From Myxococcus stipitatus (GTDB lineage: Bacteria > Myxococcota > Myxococcia > Myxococcales > Myxococcaceae), in the NCBI RefSeq assembly GCF_038561935.1, contig NZ_CP102770.1:2294001-2358000 (forward strand): a DNA stretch of 64,000 nt, written 5' to 3'. The first letter of the stretch is position 1. Each line of letters opens with the position of its first letter. The position numbers and the translations under genes are program-made. The notes beneath the pieces were generated by a model. The model was given only the letters and a program-made list of their open reading frames with translations. It ran no database searches and had not been told where the DNA came from. Below are positions 8,545 through 17,533 of the stretch, piece by piece.

Positions 8545-9939
8545 GTGCTGAAGAAGGTGTGTGTGTCATGGATGTTGCTGTCAGGCGGCGTGCTGCCGCT
8601 TGCCGCGTGTGATGGCGAGCCGAAGGCTCCGGAGGTCATCGACTCGCGCGGCACGGGAGACGTGGTGCTGCTCATCGAGCGGCAGGGCGCGGAGGGCCCC
8701 TACATCACGGGGCGGAAGGAGCGCTTCAAGGTCGCCGCCGCGGGGGAGTCCTTCAAGTCCGTGCGCTGGAGCGCCACGGCGGGCGCCCTCGAGGCGGCCG
8801 CGGAGCAGGTCGAGTGGACCCCGCCCCAGCAGGGCCAGGCGTCGTTGTCCGTCTCCGTGGAGACCGAGTCCGGAAAGGTGGCGCAAGGGTCCTTCCACTT
8901 CAACGTGGTGGCCGCGCCGACCACGCTCATCGACCCGGGGCCGGACCTGACGGGCTCTCAGTGCGAGCTCGCCTTCGACAGCACGGGCAAGGGGCACGCC
9001 CTCTATCTGAACGACTCGCACCAGAGCCTCTGGTACGCCACGTGGGACGGCACGTCGTGGACGACCGAGGTGGTGGACGGCCCAGGCTTCAACAATGGTG
9101 GGACCTACGTCTGGGAGGCCGCTCTGGCAGTGGACGCCGGAACAGGCGTGCCACACATTGCCTATATCGCGGGTGAAGGCCCCCCGGAGAAACCCTTGAG
9201 CCGACGCGTGATGCATGCCACGCGACTCAACAGTCGCTGGACAATCACGCCTTTAGCCACGGACTCCAACAGGTGGCCATCGCAACCGACCATCGCTCTG
9301 AATCCCGCACAAGGAGGGTTGCCCGCTGTCGCCTACCACGAGACCAACATGTACTTTTTCATGCGGCTCACCGCGTCCGGAACCTGGAGTTCCACGCAGA
9401 AGGGCTCCCGCGAACTGTCGGGCGAGATCTCCTTCGACGCCGCTGGCTCCCTGTTCATCCCCTACTCCACCTCCTCCCCCCGCAAGACCTATGTGAGCGT
9501 CGTCGCGCAGGAACCGTCGACCCAGGAGTCGCTTCTGGATCTGCAGCTGACGGAGTTCTCCGGCTCCTACAAGTGGCTCTCGGTGGCCTGGAGCCCGGAT
9601 GCCCATTTGATGCTGCTGGCTCAGGCGCAAGCCCCGGCTTCGCAGTCTGCCCTCAGGGACGTCACCCTCGCGAATCCGCTCTCCGCCAGCACCATCCGCA
9701 CTTCACCGCTCGACCTCAAGCACGACGCGAGTGACCTGGCGCATGGCGCAAGCGGCCCCGTCATCGCTCATCGCCACGGGACGACGCTGGAGCTCATCAC
9801 GACGGATGCGAGGGGCTTCTGGAAGTACACCCAGCTCGGCTCGGTGCAGGACGGCACACGCCCCCCCGTGGCCATCCGCCCCACGACGGGCACGGCGCAC
9901 GTCTGCTACCAGCGCGACGGCAAGGTGAACTTCCAGTAG
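8545..9939 (+). CDS. Lipoprotein of unknown function, probable beta-propeller
   Basis: GTG 8545 is preceded by AGGAG with six-base spacing. The N-terminus is a lipoprotein signal with lipobox PLAAC (Cys at residue 22), so the protein should be membrane anchored. Residues about 30-120 resemble an Ig-like surface domain. From about 130 the sequence shows repeating blocks of the type AFDSTGKGHALYL, ALAVDAGTGVPHIAYI and ISFDAAGSLFIPYS, typical of sialidase-like or Kelch-like propellers built from short strands. No catalytic motif is apparent. It follows the esterase pair with a 90-base gap and may be independent. Confidence 0.8.
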   Translation: MLKKVCVSWMLLSGGVLPLAACDGEPKAPEVIDSRGTGDVVLLIERQGAEGPYITGRKERFKVAAAGESFKSVRWSATAGALEAAAEQVEWTPPQQGQASLSVSVETESGKVAQGSFHFNVVAAPTTLIDPGPDLTGSQCELAFDSTGKGHALYLNDSHQSLWYATWDGTSWTTEVVDGPGFNNGGTYVWEAALAVDAGTGVPHIAYIAGEGPPEKPLSRRVMHATRLNSRWTITPLATDSNRWPSQPTIALNPAQGGLPAVAYHETNMYFFMRLTASGTWSSTQKGSRELSGEISFDAAGSLFIPYSTSSPRKTYVSVVAQEPSTQESLLDLQLTEFSGSYKWLSVAWSPDAHLMLLAQAQAPASQSALRDVTLANPLSASTIRTSPLDLKHDASDLAHGASGPVIAHRHGTTLELITTDARGFWKYTQLGSVQDGTRPPVAIRPTTGTAHVCYQRDGKVNFQ

Positions 9940-9970
9940 GCGCGCGTCCACCACCCGGCCCTACGTGGCC

Positions 9971-11329
9971 TCAGACCCGAGGCACCGCCGTGGGGCCACA
10001 CGTCGCCACGAGTCCCTCCCGGGGAATCCGCAACGTGAAGGTCGAGCCCTTCCCCAGCTCGCTCTCCACCGTGATGGTCCCATGGTGGGCTTCGACAATC
10101 TGATGGGTGATGAAGAGGCCCAGCCCCATGCCGCCGTAGTGCGGGTCCGAGACGGCGCGCACGAAGCGCTCGAAGATGCGGCGCTGATGCACCGGGGCGA
10201 TGCCAATGCCCTCGTCCCGCACGGAGAGCAGCGCCACGGTGTCGTTCGCGCTCACGTGCAGGTGGATGGGCTTGCCCGCGCCGTACTTGATGGCGTTCGT
10301 CAGCAGGTTCGTCACGGCCTGCTCCATCCGCCGCCGGTCCCAGGTCCCCTCGACGGCGTGCGACGCCGACACATCCAGGCCGCACCCCAAGGAGGCCGCC
10401 TGCGGTCCGTAGCGCACGGCCACGTCCCGCAGGAGCGCCGCCAGGTCCATCCGCTCCGGCTGGAGCGGAAGCCGTCCCACGTTGATGCGTGAGACATCCA
10501 GCAGGTCGTCGATGAGGTCCGCCAGCTTGCGCACCTGGCTGCTCGCGGCGGCCAGCTCCCGAGACAGCTTCCCGTCGGACAGGAGCGACTCGGGGTGCTT
10601 CTCCGCCGCGCGCCGCAGCGAGGACAGCTTCAGCTGCAGCGGCGTGAGCGGCGTCTTCAATTCGTGCGAGGCGACGGACAGGAACTCGTCCCGCGCGTGC
10701 AGCGCCTCGCGCAGCCGCTCCAGCTCCCGGGTCTCCTCGGCGTGCTTGCGCTGGGTGAAGTCCCGCGTCACCTTGCCGAAGCCCCGCAGCTCGCCGCTCT
10801 CGTCGAACAGCGCGGTGATGACGACGTTCGCCCAGAACCGCGTCCCGTCCTTGCGCAGGCGCCAGCCCTCGTCCTCGAAGCGGCCCAGCCGGATGGCGGA
10901 CTCGAGCTCCCAGTCAGGCTTGCCCCAGGCGACATCCTCGGGGGGATAGAAGCGGCTGAAGTGCTGGCCCAGGATTTCGCTCGCCCGGTAGCCCTTGATG
11001 CGCTCGGCCCCCAGGTTCCAGCTCGCGATATGGCCCCTCACGTCCAGCGTCAGGATGGCGTAGTCCGTGACGCTCGCGATGAGCAGGCGGAGCTGGTCCG
11101 CTGTGTCGCGATTGGAGCGCTCACCTCGGGAGTAGGTGATGACTCCGTCGCTCGAGTTCAGTGAAAGTGGATGGTTGTCGCCCAAATCGCGCCTCGTCCG
11201 GCCACTTAAAAGAACACGCCAGTGTCGACACGCAAGCGGGTGTCTCATCCTTTCGTCCAATAGACGAAGTCGTCGCCCCGCCTCCCGTATCGACAAGCGG
11301 GGCGAATGTCTCCCCGCTTGCTCCGACAT
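9971..11329 (-). CDS. PAS-domain sensor histidine kinase
   Basis: A PAS domain (about residues 80-190, with ITALFDESGELRGFGKVTRDFT at its end) is followed by a HisKA domain with SHELKTPLTPL and a HATPase_c domain with N-box NLLTNAIKYG, G1 box DEGIGIAP and G2 box GMGLGLFI. No transmembrane segment is evident, so it is probably a cytoplasmic sensor. No response regulator is adjacent, which is common for orphan kinases in myxobacteria. The start is uncertain: ATG 11329 gives the longest frame, but the first 60 residues are not PAS-like and ATG 11248 is also possible. It is convergent with the upstream lipoprotein gene. Confidence 0.88.
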   Translation of the reverse strand: MSEQAGRHSPRLSIREAGRRLRLLDERMRHPLACRHWRVLLSGRTRRDLGDNHPLSLNSSDGVITYSRGERSNRDTADQLRLLIASVTDYAILTLDVRGHIASWNLGAERIKGYRASEILGQHFSRFYPPEDVAWGKPDWELESAIRLGRFEDEGWRLRKDGTRFWANVVITALFDESGELRGFGKVTRDFTQRKHAEETRELERLREALHARDEFLSVASHELKTPLTPLQLKLSSLRRAAEKHPESLLSDGKLSRELAAASSQVRKLADLIDDLLDVSRINVGRLPLQPERMDLAALLRDVAVRYGPQAASLGCGLDVSASHAVEGTWDRRRMEQAVTNLLTNAIKYGAGKPIHLHVSANDTVALLSVRDEGIGIAPVHQRRIFERFVRAVSDPHYGGMGLGLFITHQIVEAHHGTITVESELGKGSTFTLRIPREGLVATCGPTAVPRV

Positions 11330-11375
11330 ATGGGCGAGACTCTGTTGAATTCACTGTGAAGCGTGAATTCCTTGC

Positions 11376-13052
11376 TCAGTTCGCGGCGCCCTCGGGGAAC
11401 GCGCGCTCGATGAGCGCCTTCATGGGCGCGTGCGCGGGCAGGGTGCCGAAGCAGTTGCCGTGGGCCCCACCCAGGCGCGTCTCACAGAAAGTGTCGGCCA
11501 CCTGACTGTTGCCCGCGCGCAGGAGGAGCGAGGCCTGGAGCGCCAGGGCCAGCCGCTCGACGACGAAGCGCGAGCGCGTCTCCAGCGTGGCGGTGTCCGC
11601 GAAGTCCTTGGCGATGCGCGCCATCTCCGCGTCGAGCGCGGGGTGGGCGCCCTGGGCCGCCATCAGCTCCTGGAACAGGGCCTCGCGGCTCTCCGGCTCG
11701 CGGGTGGCGGCGCGCAGCACGTCCAGGCACTGGATGTTGCCGCTGCCCTCCCAGATGGAGTTGAGCGGGGCCTGGCGGTAGAGACGCGGCAGGTTGGCCT
11801 CTTCCACGTAGCCGGCGCCGCCCAGGCACTCCTGCGCCTCGTTGACGAAGCTCGGCGCGCGCTTGCAGACCCAGTACTTGCCCACGGCGGTGGCCATGCG
11901 CGCGAAGGCGGCCTCGCGCGGGTCCCGGTGGCCCGCGTCCACGGCGCGCGACACGCGCGCGGTCAGCACGGTGTGCGCCTCGGACTCCAGCGCCAGGTCC
12001 GCCAGCACGTTCATCATCAAGGGCTGGTCGATGAGCTTCCGGCCGAAGGCCTTGCGGTGGCGCGTGTGGTGGATGGCCTGCACCAGCGCCTGTCGCATGA
12101 GGCTGCTGGAGCCAATCATGCAGTCCTGCCGCGTGAGGGCGACCATCTCCAGGATGGTGGCCACGCCGCGGCCCTCCTCGCCGACCATGAAGGCCACCGC
12201 GCCCTGGAACTCCACCTCCGAGCTGGCGTTGCTCCAGTCGCCCAGCTTGTCCTTGAGGCGCTGGATGCGGATGGCGTTGCGCTCCCCGGCGGGCGTGAAG
12301 CGCGGCAGGAGGAAGCACGACAGGCCGCCCTCGGACTGCGCGAGCACGAAGAACGCGTCGCTCATGGGCGCGGAGAAGAAGAACTTGTGGCCCACGAGCG
12401 CGTACGGATTGCCCGGGCCTCGCTCGCCCATCGCGTGCGCGCGCGTGGTGTTGCTGCGCACGTCGGAGCCGCCCTGTTTCTCCGTCATGCCCATGCCGAT
12501 GGTGATGCCCGTCTTCTGGCTGGCGGGGATGAAGCGCGAGTCATAGGACGCGGAGGTGATGCGCGGCAGCCACTCGGCGGCGAGCCCCGCGTGGTGCCGG
12601 AACGTGGGCACACACGCGTACGTCATCGTCAGCGGACAGCTGGTGCCCTGGTCCGCCTGGTTGTGGAGGTACGAGAGCGCCATGCGCGCGACGTGGGCGC
12701 CCGGCGTCTTCTCGTGGCGCCACGCGAAGTTGGGGATGCCGTGGGTGATGGCCGCTTCCATGATGCGGTGGTAGGCGGGGTGGAACTCCACCTCGTCCAG
12801 CCGGTTGCCATAGCGGTCGAATGGCTTGAACCTGGGCTTGTTCTCGTTGGCGAGGAAGCCCAGCTGCATCAGCTCTCCGCCCGCGAGCGGCCCATACTTC
12901 GCGATGTCCGCTTCCGCCCAGCTCGCGCCTTCCCGCGCCACGGCCTCGCGCAACGGCAGGTCCGTCTTCCAGGCGTCGTACACCAGGGGGGGCGCCTGAT
13001 TGGTGACTTCGTGGGTGATGAACGTCGTCGCGAGGGGGCCGGAAGTACTCAT
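11376..13052 (-). CDS. AidB-type acyl-CoA dehydrogenase family protein
   Basis: The 558-residue protein follows the AidB/large acyl-CoA dehydrogenase pattern: an N-terminal THEVTNQAPPL-type segment, YACVPTF and MTEKQGGSDVRSNTT in the middle beta-domain, and a C-terminal helical domain with LGGAGYVEE and IWEGSGNIQCLDVLRA, where the FAD and catalytic region lie. Such proteins bind FAD; AidB of E. coli is linked to alkylation protection, and other members oxidise branched acyl-CoAs. I chose ATG 13052 rather than TTG 13094 because it places the conserved N-terminal motif ten residues in, as in AidB. It is followed in the same direction by the histidine kinase gene. Confidence 0.9.
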   Translation of the reverse strand: MSTSGPLATTFITHEVTNQAPPLVYDAWKTDLPLREAVAREGASWAEADIAKYGPLAGGELMQLGFLANENKPRFKPFDRYGNRLDEVEFHPAYHRIMEAAITHGIPNFAWRHEKTPGAHVARMALSYLHNQADQGTSCPLTMTYACVPTFRHHAGLAAEWLPRITSASYDSRFIPASQKTGITIGMGMTEKQGGSDVRSNTTRAHAMGERGPGNPYALVGHKFFFSAPMSDAFFVLAQSEGGLSCFLLPRFTPAGERNAIRIQRLKDKLGDWSNASSEVEFQGAVAFMVGEEGRGVATILEMVALTRQDCMIGSSSLMRQALVQAIHHTRHRKAFGRKLIDQPLMMNVLADLALESEAHTVLTARVSRAVDAGHRDPREAAFARMATAVGKYWVCKRAPSFVNEAQECLGGAGYVEEANLPRLYRQAPLNSIWEGSGNIQCLDVLRAATREPESREALFQELMAAQGAHPALDAEMARIAKDFADTATLETRSRFVVERLALALQASLLLRAGNSQVADTFCETRLGGAHGNCFGTLPAHAPMKALIERAFPEGAAN

Positions 13053-13129
13053 GAGGTCGAGGATAGGCGAGCCCCACGGCTGGAGCGAGCGCAACTTCCC
13101 GGCCCGTCCGCCCCCCGCGCGAGCAGGGC

Positions 13130-13609
13130 TCAGAACGTCATCGTGATGACCAGCGTGTCGGAGTACGCGCCCGCGGACGCGGCCTGGCCCGCGGGAATCC
13201 GGCCGTAGATGGGGACGGTGACCTCCACCGCGTTCACGGGAAACACAGGCCCGTAGCGCGTGGTGCCCAGCGAGCCATTGCCCCAGATGAGCAGCCGCGT
13301 GGCGTCGAGGTAGAGGTTGTAGTTGAGCCTGTTGTTGGACGGGCCCTGGAGCTGCCTGGGGGAGTAGCTCCCGGCGCCGCCCGCGCTCAGGTCGAGCGTC
13401 AGCGTGCTCAGCTGGGGCTGGGCATCGCAGCGGTAGGTGATGCTGCCCGCGGCGTCGAGCGGAAGGGTGGCGCTGCTGGTATAGGCGCCGAAGCTGGGCG
13501 CCACCGTGGACTGGATGCTGCAGACGGCGTGGGCGGCCGGCAGGCAGAGCAGGTTCGCCCCCAACACCATCCAGGCCCTCGCGTGACTCGGGACGCCGCG
13601 GCTACTCAT
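13130..13609 (-). CDS. Spore coat protein U (SCPU) domain protein, last gene of the chaperone/usher operon
   Basis: A signal peptide (cleavage after AHA, about residue 28) precedes a SCPU domain that begins with VCSI and ends in the typical C-terminal strand YSDTLVITMTF. The 'archaic' chaperone/usher subunits share this design, with a donor-strand fold completed by the neighbouring subunit. It starts inside the 3' end of the usher gene (8-base overlap), so it is co-translated. Its position after the usher and its divergence from the first SCPU gene of the operon suggest a minor or tip subunit; that assignment is inference. Confidence 0.85.
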   Translation of the reverse strand: MSSRGVPSHARAWMVLGANLLCLPAAHAVCSIQSTVAPSFGAYTSSATLPLDAAGSITYRCDAQPQLSTLTLDLSAGGAGSYSPRQLQGPSNNRLNYNLYLDATRLLIWGNGSLGTTRYGPVFPVNAVEVTVPIYGRIPAGQAASAGAYSDTLVITMTF

Positions 13610-15920
13610 CCACGCACCTCACGGTCCCCAGGTCGATGACCTGTCCCGTCTGGGAGGGGACCTGCAACACCGCATGACAGATGCCATGGGTGTACTGGAC
13701 CGTCGCGGGGTGTCGACCGGGAGGCAACCCCACCAGCTCGAACTCGCCATGCCACCCGATGGGGGAAGTCCACCGCTGACCCTCCACGGTGACCTGGACC
13801 TCTCCGTGGGCGGGCACGCGCGGGGGAGGCCCGTCGGAGAGCACCAGGGTGCCTCGGAAGGCGCGCACGGTGTCCACCTGGAAGTCGAGCACCACGCCAC
13901 CTCGCCGCCACGGCGCCACCTGCCGCTCCGTCGCCGGGACGTAGACTTCCAAGGGAAGGTCCTCGTCCGTGAGCGACAGTCGGTTGACGCCATAGGCTTG
14001 CAGCCGCGTCACCATCAGCTCGCCCTGGGCGTTCGTCCTCCCGATGAGGTGGTTGTTGAGCCGCACCCCGACCCCCTCCACCCCCTCCACGCGCACCAGC
14101 GCATAGCCCTGGTCCACCGGGCGCGTGGCGTGGATGCGTCCCCCCAGGGCGACCAGTCCACCGGAGACCTCGGCCGCGCCCACCAGCACGCCCTCGCGCC
14201 ACTCCGCGCCCGCGGCGTAGCGGCCCACGTTCGTCTCGTAGTCGACGCGCGCGAGCGCCAGGTCATGGCGGCCCACCTGTCCCTGGACCTGGAAGCCCAG
14301 GCCGCCCTCCAGCGGAATGCCGCGCGACAGGTCCACCGCGGTGAGTCCGCCCCCGCGTGCTTGCGTGTGGCTCACGCTCCCGCTCGTCATCGTGTCGAGG
14401 ATGGCGGTCAGGGACACCATGCCCTCCAGCGAGGAGGGACGCCGGGGCTCCTGGTTGCGGTGGGCGGAGAAGGAGATCAACGTCCGGCCCGTGACCTGGA
14501 CGGTGGTCGTCGCGCCCAGCCACGTCGTCCAGCCCAGCGACTTCCACCGCCGCAGCAGCGCCTGTCCCGTGAGGCTGAAGCGGCCCCCCAGCGCGACGAA
14601 GAGCGAGCCGCCCGTCTCCAGCCTCGGGTGGGGCGCGTCGTGCGCGAGGCTGCTGTTGGCATACGCGGGGCTCATGACCCGCGTGAAGACGGTGCCTCCC
14701 GCGCGAAGTCCCTGGACGGTGTAGGCCGTGCCCGCCGCCGCGCCCGTGCGCCGGTGGGAGATGCTCACCGCCTCGGAGAACTCGAGTTCGCCCAGCGGGA
14801 GCTGGAGCCACTGCACGGAGCCGGTGCTGAACAGGTCCGGCGACAGCTCCAGTCTCAGGCCCGGTGTCAGCCAGGGCGTGGCGCCCATCCGGAAGTGGCC
14901 CAGCAGCAGCGGGCGGCCATAGTCGAAGCTCCGCGTGCTCAGCGACTCACGCTCCACGCCCAGGGACAGCTGGTAGTCCGCCACCCCCGGCGCGAGCAGC
15001 TGCGCTCCCAGCGAATACGCGGAGCTCACCTCCCGCGTGCGCCCGAAGGCATCCCTCACCACGTAGCGCGTGAGCCCCTCGCCTCGCGGCACCGTGAGGT
15101 TCTCCAGCCGGTAGGGGCCGGGCGGCAGCTCGGTGCGACGCACCAGCCGGTTGTTGACGTAGACCTCCAGCGTGGACGGCGTGGTGACGTCGCCCGCCAG
15201 GTCCTGCACGGGATTGCGGACGAAGTAGGGGTTGAGCTCGAACGAGCGCAGGACGTGGACCCCCGCCACCACCGCGCCCCCGCCCAGCACGCCGCCGTAC
15301 CCGGTGGCCTCGCCGGCGATGGCGCGCACCATCACCTCCGGGAAGTCCACCGTGAGCTGGCTCAACCCACGCAAGGGCAGACCGCCCGGCGTCCACCGGC
15401 CCTGCGTCGTCAGGAGCGCCCGGTCCAGGGACATGCCGGCTTCGCCAAACAAAGACAGAGTGGTGTTGCGCGCATGGGCGGCGTAGTTGACGAACGCGCT
15501 GGGGCTGCCCGTCACCTGGTAGTCCGGAGGAGGGCTGGGCGCCAGGTTCACCCGGGTCACGGTAAAGGCAGACGCGGGCAGCTCACAGGTCAGCCGGGTC
15601 GTGTCCGGGTCCAACTGGCACCGGGCCCTCGGTGTCAGGGATTGGAGTGACACATAGGCCGTGCCGTCGACGACCTCCACGAGCCCGCGCAGCCAGCCCG
15701 GGTCGACGCCGGCCGCCTCCAGCGCCGAGACGGGCAGCAGCACGTCCTCGCCACGCAGGAGCGGAAAGACATCGCCCCGGTTGGTGCCGTTCAACGTCAG
15801 CTCGGCCACGATGGGCGTCGCCGGGGGGACGGGCGCGGGGGACTCCTCGGCCCACGCGGGAGTGAGGGCCAGCACAAGGCCCAGCGCGGCCCGGGACACG
15901 GCCTCATTGAGCCCGCTCAT
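13602..15920 (-). CDS. mcuC: Outer-membrane fimbrial usher of the Csu/Mcu chaperone-usher type
   Basis: The frame is open for 192 codons upstream of 15920, but that part is a shadow of the chaperone gene. ATG 15920 gives a signal peptide (cleaved near PAWA|EES) and overlaps the chaperone stop by four bases. The 772-residue product has an N-terminal periplasmic domain binding chaperone-subunit complexes, a long beta-rich barrel with the plug insert, and C-terminal domains (WHGEFELVGLPPGRHP). Ushers thread subunits through the outer membrane. In Myxococcus xanthus the homologous Mcu system assembles spore coat protein U; the symbol is given by that analogy. Confidence 0.88.
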   Translation of the reverse strand: MSGLNEAVSRAALGLVLALTPAWAEESPAPVPPATPIVAELTLNGTNRGDVFPLLRGEDVLLPVSALEAAGVDPGWLRGLVEVVDGTAYVSLQSLTPRARCQLDPDTTRLTCELPASAFTVTRVNLAPSPPPDYQVTGSPSAFVNYAAHARNTTLSLFGEAGMSLDRALLTTQGRWTPGGLPLRGLSQLTVDFPEVMVRAIAGEATGYGGVLGGGAVVAGVHVLRSFELNPYFVRNPVQDLAGDVTTPSTLEVYVNNRLVRRTELPPGPYRLENLTVPRGEGLTRYVVRDAFGRTREVSSAYSLGAQLLAPGVADYQLSLGVERESLSTRSFDYGRPLLLGHFRMGATPWLTPGLRLELSPDLFSTGSVQWLQLPLGELEFSEAVSISHRRTGAAAGTAYTVQGLRAGGTVFTRVMSPAYANSSLAHDAPHPRLETGGSLFVALGGRFSLTGQALLRRWKSLGWTTWLGATTTVQVTGRTLISFSAHRNQEPRRPSSLEGMVSLTAILDTMTSGSVSHTQARGGGLTAVDLSRGIPLEGGLGFQVQGQVGRHDLALARVDYETNVGRYAAGAEWREGVLVGAAEVSGGLVALGGRIHATRPVDQGYALVRVEGVEGVGVRLNNHLIGRTNAQGELMVTRLQAYGVNRLSLTDEDLPLEVYVPATERQVAPWRRGGVVLDFQVDTVRAFRGTLVLSDGPPPRVPAHGEVQVTVEGQRWTSPIGWHGEFELVGLPPGRHPATVQYTHGICHAVLQVPSQTGQVIDLGTVRCVDE

Positions 15921-16696
15921 GGCACGACGGGAACCCCACAGGACTCGCGCAGGCCCACCGGCGCGCTCTGCCGGTACACGCCCTGGTCCGTCTCCACCTC
16001 GACCTCCAGCGAGCGGATCTTCCGGCAGTGCTCGGGCGTGACTCCCAGCGCGAACACCCGCGAGTCCCCCGGCAGCACGTACCAGCCGGGCTCCTCCTTC
16101 TCCACCACGCGCTGGCCCTGCGCATCCAGCGCGCGCACGCGCGCCTGGCGGATGAAGAAGTTCACCGTGCCCGGGTTCCTGACGCGGAACTGGAAGTGGG
16201 AGTCGCGCAGGTCCACCTCCTCGACCCGCGCCTGCACGTCGCGCTGCGTGGGCGCGACGAAGACGGGGATGGAGACCCGGGTGAGAATCTTCAAGCCCAT
16301 GGACGGAGGCAGCGGTCCCACCGGGGGCAGCTCCTCCACGATGAGCCGGAACGAGCGCTCCGTGTTCCGCGCCGCGGAGGAGATGCCCACCCGGATGGGG
16401 CGGGACTCCCCCGGCGCCAGCGTCAACATGGCTGGAAAGAAGAAGACCTCCTGCGTGGGCTGAAGCGTCATGCGCCCGCCATCGTCCTGGGTCCACGTGT
16501 GGACGGAGGCCTGGAACCGCGTCGTCTCGGTCCCCTGGTTCCTCACCGTCACCACCACGCCCTTGGCTCCGCCTTCCAGCTCCAGGCGGATGGGATTGAC
16601 TTCAACGGTCGCGGCGAGCCCGGCCCCCGGAAGGGCGGTGCTCAAGAAGGCCGCCAATCCCAGACATCGGGCCCAGGAGGAAGGACGCAGGTGCAT
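15917..16696 (-). CDS. mcuB: Periplasmic pilus/spore-coat chaperone (PapD-like)
   Basis: A signal peptide (cleavage near GLAA|TVEV) is followed by two Ig-like domains. Strand-forming VEVNPIRLELEGGAKGVVVTV, a PTQEVFFFPAMLTLAPGE segment and FRLIVEELPP in the first domain are characteristic of the Csu-type chaperones that donate a beta-strand to subunits in the periplasm. Length (259 residues) fits the family. It lies second in the operon, 16 bases after the first SCPU gene and overlapping the usher start (ATGA). The symbol follows the M. xanthus Mcu system by analogy. Confidence 0.9.
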   Translation of the reverse strand: MHLRPSSWARCLGLAAFLSTALPGAGLAATVEVNPIRLELEGGAKGVVVTVRNQGTETTRFQASVHTWTQDDGGRMTLQPTQEVFFFPAMLTLAPGESRPIRVGISSAARNTERSFRLIVEELPPVGPLPPSMGLKILTRVSIPVFVAPTQRDVQARVEEVDLRDSHFQFRVRNPGTVNFFIRQARVRALDAQGQRVVEKEEPGWYVLPGDSRVFALGVTPEHCRKIRSLEVEVETDQGVYRQSAPVGLRESCGVPVVP

Positions 16697-16712
16697 GGGG
16701 CTTCATTCCCAA

Positions 16713-17240
16713 TCAGAAGGTGATGGTCGCGACGACCGTGTCGTTGTAGGTGCCGGACGGGACGTTCTGTCCGCGCGCCACCGTGCCGTAGACGAGCACG
16801 GGCGTGGACAGGCCCGTGCCGACATAGGGCAGGCCCGTGCCGGAGGTGTTGCCCCAGACGACCAGGCGGGCCACGTCCTGGTAGAGCTTGTAGGAGAGGT
16901 AGTTGGACGACGTGGTGTTGAGCATCCGGCGCAGCGGCGCCGCGTCCGTGGAGCCCGTGTCGGGGTGCGAGCCCTGGCCCAGCGTGACGACGGCGGTGCT
17001 CAGCAGGGTGCACTGCACCGTCACCGAGCCCGATGCCAGCAGGTCGACGCCCGCGCTCGAGTTGATGACCACCGGGTCGTAGTTGCCGAAGTTGAGTGTC
17101 CCGGAGTTGATGCTGCAGGCCGCGGATACGGTGGCCGTCACCGTCAGGTTGGCGGTGGCCGTGGCGGCCTCGGACTGGGTCGACGCGAAGACGGAGGCGG
17201 CGACAACCGCGGCGGCGAAGGCGCGTTGGGCTGCTTTCAT
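16713..17240 (-). CDS. mcuA: Spore coat protein U-type subunit (first gene of the chaperone/usher operon)
   Basis: ATG 17240 (GGAG upstream) gives a standard signal peptide cleaved after SEA; the open frame extends 18 codons further without signal character. The mature 150-residue protein is a SCPU domain with CSINSGTLNFGNYDPV near the start, a second Cys (VQCTLLS) for a disulphide, and the terminal strand YNDTVVATITF. In M. xanthus, protein U is a spore-coat component secreted by a chaperone/usher system with the same order (subunit, chaperone, usher). Expect developmental expression; no promoter motif was securely identified in the 293-base gap upstream. Confidence 0.87.
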   Translation of the reverse strand: MKAAQRAFAAAVVAASVFASTQSEAATATANLTVTATVSAACSINSGTLNFGNYDPVVINSSAGVDLLASGSVTVQCTLLSTAVVTLGQGSHPDTGSTDAAPLRRMLNTTSSNYLSYKLYQDVARLVVWGNTSGTGLPYVGTGLSTPVLVYGTVARGQNVPSGTYNDTVVATITF

Positions 17241-17533
17241 GTTCACTGCTCCAGCGGCAAGGGCCGGGAGATACCGGCCACGCCGACGGTGCATTGCAGC
17301 TTGGGCGCCAACGCCGGGAACGCCAAGGCAGCCCGGGTCGAGCGCCTCTGACTCCCGCTGGCGCCGTGTGGTTCACGGCGGAACCCGCGCCGGGACATCC
17401 ACTGGTGGGCGTCAACCCCGGCCCGCGAGGGCACTTCCGGGCCGGAGTCGTGGGCCCGGAGGTGCGGGGCACGCAGGGGCGGCGGCTTCCCTGAGGGAGT
17501 GTTCCGCTTCCCGTTGGAGGTAGCGCGGGGACG

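Noticed and set aside
13674..15650. Plus-strand open frame of 658 codons
   Set aside because: Antisense shadow of the usher gene, which has a signal peptide, overlapping neighbours and family features.
15921..16496. N-terminal 192 codons of the open usher frame
   Set aside because: This part overlaps the chaperone gene in another frame and is low-complexity; ATG 15920 gives a proper signal peptide.
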